DNA from: Candidatus Woesebacteria bacterium GW2011_GWB1_38_8b
Lineage (GTDB): Bacteria; Patescibacteriota; Microgenomatia; UBA8517
Direction of reading: 5' to 3'
NCBI GenBank assembly: GCA_000993115.1
Contig: LBVN01000019.1
Span: forward strand, 1 to 32,905
Length of the DNA stretch: 32,905 bases
A model generated the notes under the pieces. That model made no database searches. It was not told the origin of the DNA and was given only the letters and a program-made list of their open reading frames with translations. Of the stretch, positions 26,435 to 32,905 are shown in pieces (position 1 is the stretch's first letter; the number at the start of each line of letters is the position of its first letter). A program made the position numbers and the translations under genes.

Positions 26435-26695
26435 TTTATAAAGTTTGCTGTGTGTGCCCAATAAATCAAAATAAACAATTTCTCCACTTTTTAATTCTCT
26501 AAAAACAGCTCTCCAATCTCCTGTTATGTTTATGCTTCTAAATCCTTTATATTTTCCTGTCAATGCATGGTTGTTAAGCGATGGATAAAATTTATCAACT
26601 AATAACTGCTCAAGTCTTGAATCAAAAGCTTTTCTTATTTTGAAGGGAGCTTTATCATAATTTTTCCCAAATTTCTTAGAAAATTTAACTTTCAT
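26432..26695 (-). CDS. RelE/YafQ-like toxin
   Basis: MKVKFSKKFGKNYDKAPFKIRKAFDSRLEQLL...HALTGKYKGFRSINITGDWRAVFRELKSGEIVYFDLLGTHSKLYK. Confidence 0.85.
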   Translation of the reverse strand: MKVKFSKKFGKNYDKAPFKIRKAFDSRLEQLLVDKFYPSLNNHALTGKYKGFRSINITGDWRAVFRELKSGEIVYFDLLGTHSKLYK

Positions 26696-26986
26696 TTAAA
26701 TACCTTCTCTTGGGATTATTAAGCCAATCAATCGCATCTTTAACGTTATCAAAGGAAGGGGAAACTCTACCTGCTTTTCTGTCCTCTTCAGATTCCTTAA
26801 GAGCCTGAATCATATATTCACTGGGATTTCTTCAGTCAAAGAAAAGTGAATAGTTTTAGTTTTAATCAACTGATTAAGATAGCCATTGATAAGTGAACTC
26901 AAGCTGAAACCCAAATCAGAAGCAATTTTCTGCGCCTGGCTTTTTACTTTCGCATTGGTTTTGATATTTATAACCGCTGTATTCAT
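26685..26986 (-). pseudogene. RelB/DinJ-like antitoxin with single-nucleotide frameshift (not in the ORF track)
   Basis: MNTAVINIKTNAKVKSQAQKIASDLGFSLSSLINGYLNQLIKTKTIHFSLTEEIP | SEYMIQALKESEEDRKAGRVSPSFDNVKDAIDWLNNPKRRYLNES*; frame changes near 26820; end overlaps the toxin ATG. Confidence 0.85.
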
Positions 26987-27022
26987 ATATACTTATTATA
27001 TACGTAGTATATACCGTGTCAA
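26986..27022 (-). promoter_or_regulatory. TA module 2 promoter/operator
   Basis: Minus-strand TTGACA (27017-27022), 16-nt spacer, TATAAT (26995-27000), 8 nt to the ATG at 26986. Inverted repeat TATATACT (26986-26993) / AGTATATA (27006-27013). Confidence 0.75.
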
Positions 27023-27042
27023 TAGATATTAGGAAACCTTAA

Positions 27043-27062
27043 GCTACTTTGAAGACAAATTA
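27043..27062 (-). repeat. Dispersed repeat copy R5
   Basis: GCTACTTTGAAGACAAATTA; contains the stop codon of the gene at 27060-27479. Confidence 0.95.
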
Positions 27063-27479
27063 TTCTAAAGACTCCTCAAACTTTTTATGAGGCGAGTCCG
27101 GCATGGTCTGAACTATTTCTAACTTATTTCCTTCAGGATCAAAAAGCCAAACATATTTATTATGATCTCTTGTGTCTAGAATATCGGAATCAAAAACCAC
27201 GCCTCTTTTTTCTGCATCAATTTTTAATTTCGCTAAATCGTCAACAGTAAAACAAACATGTCTTACTCCCAAACTTTTTTGGTCATCAAAAGCAGGTCTG
27301 TCTTCACCTCCTAAACAGATCTCAAGATATTGTCCCTCTGAAATATGAAGATAAACTATTCGCAAGCTACCGTCATCATTGTTTATCCTAAAAGCTTCCT
27401 GCAACCCAAGTCCTTTGCAATAGAAATCCAAAATATTTCCTATATCTTTAACCCTAATTGCTACATGTCCAAATTTCAT
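27060..27479 (-). CDS. VOC/glyoxalase-like protein
   Basis: KFGHVAIRVKDIGNILDFYCKGLGLQEAFRI...VRHVCFTVDDLAKL...VWLFDPEGNKLEIVQ. Confidence 0.88.
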   Translation of the reverse strand: MKFGHVAIRVKDIGNILDFYCKGLGLQEAFRINNDDGSLRIVYLHISEGQYLEICLGGEDRPAFDDQKSLGVRHVCFTVDDLAKLKIDAEKRGVVFDSDILDTRDHNKYVWLFDPEGNKLEIVQTMPDSPHKKFEESLE

Positions 27480-27715
27480 ATTATGTTTTTCAGTCTTTTA
27501 TACTCATCCAGAACCTTTTCTGCCCGTAACAAATCGTCTTTATTATCTTTAAATATAATACTACGGATATCTAAAGACATCTTGTCTCCTAGTTTTTCCT
27601 TAGCTTTTTTAAAAAACGAAAGTCCTATTTCTTTCGATCCTTTTGCCAGATAAAACGCCGCACGATAAAGATCGACTATCCCATCTGAAATTAAGTCATG
27701 TTTATTCAGGACCAT
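27476..27715 (-). CDS. Small hypothetical protein
   Basis: 79 aa; overlaps both neighbouring CDSs in an operon-like arrangement. Confidence 0.6.
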   Translation of the reverse strand: MVLNKHDLISDGIVDLYRAAFYLAKGSKEIGLSFFKKAKEKLGDKMSLDIRSIIFKDNKDDLLRAEKVLDEYKRLKNII

Positions 27716-28044
27716 AATGCATTAAAATAGTCTTTAACAATTTTTATAAATTTCTCACGAATACCTTGATCTAAAATTTCCAAGTTATCATTTTTTAAAT
27801 TAGGTCTTATGTTTAAAACCGCAGTCGTATCAACCAACTTATCTAATAAATTAATTCCCCCACCCCAAATATCATTTTGTCTGCTTCCTTTTTCTAAAAG
27901 AATTTTCTCACCGTCCGCATGCAAAATACATCCCACCATCACCCAACCTTTCTCAACATCAATCGTCAACTTTACATAATCACCATATTCATTTTGAAAA
28001 CCCGATATTTCCTTTTTAGATAATTTCCTATCAACGAAATCCAT
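27706..28044 (-). CDS. DUF5674-like protein
   Basis: YVKLTIDVEKGWVMVGCILHADGEKILLEKGSRQNDIWGGGINLL...NIRPNLKNDNLEI. Confidence 0.6.
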   Translation of the reverse strand: MDFVDRKLSKKEISGFQNEYGDYVKLTIDVEKGWVMVGCILHADGEKILLEKGSRQNDIWGGGINLLDKLVDTTAVLNIRPNLKNDNLEILDQGIREKFIKIVKDYFNALWS

Positions 28045-28083
28045 TGACTGATTCTATCACGGTTTGTGTTTAACAGTTCTTGG

Positions 28084-29157
28084 TCAGCTTCCCAAGTATT
28101 TCTTGTAAAAATTCACCGTGTTTTGCATAGCCGTAACAAAATAAGGTCCTGTAATATTGTGTCCTCCCGACGGGTACTCGTTTAACTCATGAAATATATT
28201 CGTTGTGCCTAAAATTTTTTCTAGATTTCTGCTGTATTCAATACTTACCACATTGTCGTTTATTGCATGATTTAATTGAATTGCTCCCTTTAGGTCGTTT
28301 ACATAATTTGTTGGCACTACTTGTTTCCAAAATTCGCTATTGGAATTAAAATCGCCATGTGCGTCTCTTAGAAGCTGTCTTTTTCTAGCCCTTTGGGTAT
28401 TTTGCAGTGGTGGTCTATAAGAATTATCGCTGATTCTGTATTCCTGCAAATCGGTATACGAATATCCAGACCCTGCCCAAATCACAACAGCAGGAATTTC
28501 AGGTTTAACGGTGAAGGCACGAAAGACCACATTTCCGGACATTGAATGTCCCCACAAACCGATTGTCTTTGGATTTACAACATCAAAATTTTGAAGCGCC
28601 GAGTATGCGTTTAGCGTATCAACAACATAGTCTGCCGAGTAATAAGCTCCAGAAGCATCACCTTCCGAATCTCCATGCCCACGCAGATCAATTTTAAAAA
28701 CAACAAAACCATTTCTTGCAAGATAATTCACATAATCACCGTATCTTTCGGTGGTTTTATAAATCGTCGGAGCTATATAGCCGTGAACAAAAACAACTGC
28801 CGGATAACCGTTTGCCGGTTTATTTCCTTTAGGAATTGTTAATAATCCATTAATTTTAAATCCGTCTGAACCATAACTCGTGAGATAGGATGTGTATGAG
28901 CTGTTTTCAGAATATTTTGAGAGCTCGTTTAATTTTGAATCATAACCCCTGCTTCGCATTGCTGGTATTGTCATCTCCGAAAAAAGAAATGGTGTGGTGG
29001 TCGGACTAACAACGAATCCAAGTTTTTTAATTTTAGGAATTTCTGAAGTAAGTTTGTTAGCTCCTATACCATAAATAGAGAGTGTTGTTATTAAAATTCC
29101 TATAAAAAATAAAATCACTAATCCGGTTTTTTTAAACTTTATAGCAATTTTTCCCAT
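28084..29157 (-). CDS. Alpha/beta hydrolase / S9-like peptidase, membrane-anchored
   Basis: N-terminal TM; PAVVFVHGYIAPTIY, FKIDLRGHGDSEGDASG, IGLWGHSMSGNVVFRAF, HAINDNVVSIEYS, YPSGGHNITGPYF. Confidence 0.88.
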   Translation of the reverse strand: MGKIAIKFKKTGLVILFFIGILITTLSIYGIGANKLTSEIPKIKKLGFVVSPTTTPFLFSEMTIPAMRSRGYDSKLNELSKYSENSSYTSYLTSYGSDGFKINGLLTIPKGNKPANGYPAVVFVHGYIAPTIYKTTERYGDYVNYLARNGFVVFKIDLRGHGDSEGDASGAYYSADYVVDTLNAYSALQNFDVVNPKTIGLWGHSMSGNVVFRAFTVKPEIPAVVIWAGSGYSYTDLQEYRISDNSYRPPLQNTQRARKRQLLRDAHGDFNSNSEFWKQVVPTNYVNDLKGAIQLNHAINDNVVSIEYSRNLEKILGTTNIFHELNEYPSGGHNITGPYFVTAMQNTVNFYKKYLGS

Positions 29158-29267
29158 GTCAAAAAGTATAGCGGAATTAATAAAATTAATCCGTAATAAT
29201 TTGTTTGGATGATTTGCAAATTATTTTGCAAACGATGTGTTTTTTCTACTCAAATTTTGAGGAGTGT

Positions 29268-29597
29268 TTATGACTTAGGGAAAGCAAAAGCAAATATAAA
29301 AACTGTTACCAGAAACACGAACAGCCAGCCGGTTGTAAATAACACCAAATCAATTGCGTCTTTTTTCTTATCGTCAAAAAACAACCTGTATGGTTTGTAA
29401 AAAACAATTAAAGCACAAACAAGCGCGGAGAAAGAAAACAAAAGAAGAAACGCAACCGGACCGAAATAATTAGGGTCTTTAGGAAATATTTTATTCATCG
29501 TCCAGATAAACGAACCGATGGATGAACAGTACAGCGTAATACCTAAAGCCTGAATAAATCCTCGTTTGACCAGAGGATCTGATATTTTTCTGCCCAT
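29268..29597 (-). CDS. Membrane protein of unknown function
   Basis: About 109 aa, TM segments; TATAAT 5 nt upstream of the ATG at 29597. Confidence 0.55.
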   Translation of the reverse strand: MGRKISDPLVKRGFIQALGITLYCSSIGSFIWTMNKIFPKDPNYFGPVAFLLLFSFSALVCALIVFYKPYRLFFDDKKKDAIDLVLFTTGWLFVFLVTVFIFAFAFPKS

Positions 29598-29632
29598 AAC
29601 CAATTATACTCTTAAAATCAAATTATTAGATA

Positions 29633-29797
29633 TTATTGTCCGCACGGGTCGGTGGGCATCGGGGAGTTGGGGCTACCGTGCTTTACCCAGCCTCCATTTT
29701 CACAAATCCAAGTATCTTCGTTTCCACCCAGCAAAAACCTGATACCAATAAGCGCTAAAAGAAAGATTGCCATCGCTAATACTATCTTAAGCTTCAT
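29633..29797 (-). CDS. 54-aa secreted/TM small protein (not in the ORF track)
   Basis: My translation: MKLKIVLAMAIFLLALIGIRFLLGGNEDTWICENGGWVKHGSPNSPMPTDPCGQ*. Hydrophobic N-terminus followed by WxCxNGxWVKHG. Confidence 0.65.
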   Translation of the reverse strand: MKLKIVLAMAIFLLALIGIRFLLGGNEDTWICENGGWVKHGSPNSPMPTDPCGQ

Positions 29798-29844
29798 GGC
29801 TCTAATTTATCATAATTTCTGCTAAACTAAAATCAACCTGCCTT

Positions 29845-31185
29845 ATGGAGACTGTATTTAATCAAAGCCTTTGGGGGGATGAAGGGTTTTCTGCGATTCT
29901 TTCGATGAAACCTCTCCCTGATATTATAAAAATAATTATCCGGGACACAAGTCCTCCACTTTGGAACATCTGTGAATACCTGGTTTTTAAAATCTTCGGA
30001 ACAAATGAAGTTTACATCCGAGGCCTCGCATTTTTATTCTTTCTGGGAACCGTATTTTTCACTTATAAAATAGCAGCTCATTTATTTAATAAAAAAACCG
30101 CAGTTTTAGCTTCGCTTTTGATATTTCTGAATCCTTTTTTCTTTATTTACGCTTTCGAGGGTCGGATGTATTCGATAATGAGTTTTGGCGTTGCCGGGTC
30201 AATGTATTTTTTCCTTAGGCGGCGATGGAAGCTTTATGTCTTTTTTACACTTTGGGCTCTCTATTCACACCATTTTGCAATGTTTATTCTTTTCGTTCAG
30301 GGAATTTGGTTTCTACATGAATTCTTTTTCGGAGAAAAATTAATTGCCAAGAAAATGTTTAAGTATTTTGTAATTGTAGGACTGGGGTATTTACCTTGGG
30401 TATATCCTCTATATTTGCAGATTTCCATGGTTAAGGGAGGGTTTTGGCTGGGAAAACCAAATTCGGGAGACTTAATACATTTAATTTTTGATTATCTTGC
30501 GGAAGGAATAAAATCAAACATCACCATACCGCTTATCGATATCCCGATTTACAAACTAGCGCTTATTTTTACATTTGTAACACTTCTTCTTCGCAACTGG
30601 ATGAAAAACATCAAAAATACGCTTTTTTTCTTAAGCTGGTTTTTGATACCAATTATCGTTACATACCTAATATCCCAAAAATTCACATCGGTTTTTTATA
30701 ACCGCTATTTACTCTACACAATCCCAGCCGCAATGCTTCTTCTGGCAACTTGCAAAAGAGGAGTTGCTTCATACATCACAATTTTTTTGGTTTTGATTAC
30801 ATTTTCCATAATTGATTACAACTATTTCATTCATCCGGCTAAACTTCCTTTCCGTGAGTATTCCGAATATGTAAAAAGTGTTTCCGAAAAAAGAGATTAT
30901 TTAATCAACTGGAATTCAAACGGCTCGCATCATCTTTGGGAAACAAAATACTACAATATTCCCGCCCCTATTTATTCTTCCGGTGGGGGAGATTTGCCTT
31001 ACTTTGTCGGAACCGCTTTAATGGATAAAAATGATGTCGTACGCGATATACCAGAAGACGCAAATACCGTTGGTGTAGTCACCAGCGGAAATACGGAAGA
31101 GGTCAAACTCCCCAATTTTATCCAAAATGAAGTTAAGGAATTTAATGGGCTTAAATATATACTATTAGGGAGGAATGAAAAATAA
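29845..31185 (+). CDS. GT39-like membrane glycosyltransferase
   Basis: SLWGDEGFSAILSMKPL, RDTSPPLW, YIRGLAFLFFLGTVFFTYKIAAHLFNKKTAVLASLLIFLNPFFFIYAFEGRMYS. Confidence 0.82.
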   Translation: METVFNQSLWGDEGFSAILSMKPLPDIIKIIIRDTSPPLWNICEYLVFKIFGTNEVYIRGLAFLFFLGTVFFTYKIAAHLFNKKTAVLASLLIFLNPFFFIYAFEGRMYSIMSFGVAGSMYFFLRRRWKLYVFFTLWALYSHHFAMFILFVQGIWFLHEFFFGEKLIAKKMFKYFVIVGLGYLPWVYPLYLQISMVKGGFWLGKPNSGDLIHLIFDYLAEGIKSNITIPLIDIPIYKLALIFTFVTLLLRNWMKNIKNTLFFLSWFLIPIIVTYLISQKFTSVFYNRYLLYTIPAAMLLLATCKRGVASYITIFLVLITFSIIDYNYFIHPAKLPFREYSEYVKSVSEKRDYLINWNSNGSHHLWETKYYNIPAPIYSSGGGDLPYFVGTALMDKNDVVRDIPEDANTVGVVTSGNTEEVKLPNFIQNEVKEFNGLKYILLGRNEK

Positions 31186-32680
31186 ACTTTCCAAATATAA
31201 TCTACCAATTTGGTTAACAATTATTTTATTGGTCGTATTAATTCTTAGGATTCCTTCTTTTTTTGAACCATACTCGTACGGTGACGAAATGATTTATCTG
31301 ACTCTTGGTCAAGGTGTTCGTCAAGGAATTCCTCTTTATTCAGGACTTCACGACAATAAACCCCCGCTTTTATATATAACTGCGGCAATAGCCGGAAATT
31401 TATTTTGGTTTAAGGCAATTTTGGCCGTTTGGAGTCTTGCTACAATAACTGCGTTTTGGAAGCTTGTAGGTGCCCTTTTTCCAAAAAATCAACGTTTACA
31501 TTTTTTTTCAGTAGCAGTCTTTGCAGTCCTCACAACAATTCCTCTTTTGGAAGGAAATATCGCCAACGCCGAAAACTTCATGATAGGACCGACAATTGTC
31601 GCCTTTTACCTGATACTTACAAAAAAAAGCCTGAAGTCCGTTTTTCTGTCGGGTGTACTTTTTTCCATTGCCACTCTTTTTAAAATTCCGGCTGCGTTTG
31701 AGGTTCCGGTTGTAATTTTTTATTGGTTAATAGGCATCAAGAGTTTTGATAAATCCGAGATCATAAAACTTGCCAAAAAGACAATCGTGCTGTCTTCCGG
31801 ATTTCTTCTGCCTATCCTTCTGACGTTTATCTGGTACTTTTTTCAGGGTGCGTTAAAGCAGTATTTTATAGCAGCTTTTGCACAAAACTTCGGTTATGTA
31901 TCAAGTTGGAGGCCAGGAGATGTGCAAAAACCTTTCTTGGAAAAAAATGCGCCGCTTTTAATCCGGGGGTTAATTGTGTTTTCAATTTCACTCTTTATTT
32001 TCCTAAAACGAAAGCTTTACTCAAAACAGTTTGCGCTTGCTTCTGTCTGGCTTTTATTCGCGCTATTTGCCGTCACTTTATCCGAGCGTCCTTACCCGCA
32101 CTATTTATTACAAGCCGTACCTTCAATTTCCATCCTTGTTTCAATGCTTATAGGTATATCGAATTATGAGCAGGTTTTGGTTCTTCTTCCACTTTCACTA
32201 TCGTTTTTTGTACCTGTTTATTATCATTTTTGGCACTACTCCACAACTGTTTACTACGAGCGCTTTATAAATTTAAGTTTGGGAAAAATCAATAAACCCG
32301 ATTATTTAAAAACATTCGGAGATCAAATTCCAATTAACTACCAGGTTTCTGAATTTCTAATTTCTTCGACAAAACCTACAGATAAAATCTTTGTCTGGGG
32401 AGACACTTCAACTATTTATGCCCAAACAAAAAGACTGCCTCCAATCAAATACGTCGCGGATTATCATATTAGAGATTTCTCCAGCGACAGTGAATTAATT
32501 GATAAACTAAACGCCAACAAACCCGAATTTATAGTAATACTACCTAACTCAAATCCACCGTCACAGCTAATCTCCTTTATCACGAAAAATTACGGATTAG
32601 CCGAGCAAATAAGTAACACAAATATATGGCGGCTTCTAAATCCTAAGTTAAGGATTCTTCTAAACTCAAAAAAAACTTAG
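31175..32680 (+). CDS. GT39/ArnT-like membrane glycosyltransferase
   Basis: PYSYGDEMIYLTLGQGVRQGIPLYSGLHDNKPPLLY followed by multiple TM segments. Confidence 0.82.
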   Translation: MKNKLSKYNLPIWLTIILLVVLILRIPSFFEPYSYGDEMIYLTLGQGVRQGIPLYSGLHDNKPPLLYITAAIAGNLFWFKAILAVWSLATITAFWKLVGALFPKNQRLHFFSVAVFAVLTTIPLLEGNIANAENFMIGPTIVAFYLILTKKSLKSVFLSGVLFSIATLFKIPAAFEVPVVIFYWLIGIKSFDKSEIIKLAKKTIVLSSGFLLPILLTFIWYFFQGALKQYFIAAFAQNFGYVSSWRPGDVQKPFLEKNAPLLIRGLIVFSISLFIFLKRKLYSKQFALASVWLLFALFAVTLSERPYPHYLLQAVPSISILVSMLIGISNYEQVLVLLPLSLSFFVPVYYHFWHYSTTVYYERFINLSLGKINKPDYLKTFGDQIPINYQVSEFLISSTKPTDKIFVWGDTSTIYAQTKRLPPIKYVADYHIRDFSSDSELIDKLNANKPEFIVILPNSNPPSQLISFITKNYGLAEQISNTNIWRLLNPKLRILLNSKKT

Positions 32681-32729
32681 GTTAAAGTATTCTGACGGTT
32701 AAATGATATAATTGAGCACAGGTTTTTTA

Positions 32730-32905
32730 ATGAAAAACAAAAAGAAAACTGGCAGCAATGGTTTTAATTCGACTGTTGTTGCCTCAAAAATTGTATCGAA
32801 AAAATTTTTAGCGGCGAGCGTTTTATTTTCTATTTCTGCCATTTCAATCCCGATTATCTTTAGAAACAATCTTCCTCCTGTTATACCTTTGTTTTATGGT
32901 TTAGC
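32730..32905 (+). CDS. Partial CDS running off the window (unknown function, N-terminal TM)
   Basis: ATG at 32730: MKNKKKTGSNGFNSTVVASKIVSKKFLAASVLFSISAISIPIIFRNNLPPVIPLFYGL...; TATAAT upstream. Confidence 0.5.
   Translation, partial: MKNKKKTGSNGFNSTVVASKIVSKKFLAASVLFSISAISIPIIFRNNLPPVIPLFYGL

Noticed and set aside
23927-27062. Classical integron attC sites or a CRISPR array
   Set aside because: Copies are 17-20 nt, separated by 0.6-1.1 kb of genes, lack attC core pairs and extensive dyad symmetry, and there is no spacer regularity or cas gene.

Overview
AT-rich, gene-dense bacterial window. The small divergent proteins and gene content suggest Candidate Phyla Radiation/Patescibacteria (Microgenomates-like); this is an inference from style, with no marker phylogeny. 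No rRNA, tRNA or CRISPR array was recognised. Contents include a DUF2298-type membrane protein (5' truncated by the window edge), two RelE-type toxin-antitoxin (TA) modules, an LCP protein, an MNT-type nucleotidyltransferase, two UvrD-family helicases (one fused to a RecB/Cas4-like Fe-S nuclease), tandem FemAB transferases, an aldo/keto reductase, RmuC, a TrpR/YerC-like regulator, MetRS (frame-disrupted), glycosyltransferases, three NUDIX proteins, MsrA, and a run of small accessory genes on the minus strand. Most notable observations: (1) five copies of a 17-20 bp repeat (TAATTTGTCTTCAAAGTAGC on the minus strand) punctuate the minus-strand accessory genes at 23.9-27.1 kb, and in four copies its TAA is the stop codon of the preceding gene, giving a cassette-like layout; (2) TA module 1 lies between two copies of the 3' end of the DUF2298 gene; (3) metG, a NUDIX gene (at A9) and the antitoxin of TA module 2 are each broken by a frame disruption; (4) a -10-like hexamer sits 5-9 nt (mostly 7) before many start codons, suggesting widespread leaderless transcription; (5) degenerate 7-nt repeat tracts are embedded in the FemAB and helicase-nuclease genes.
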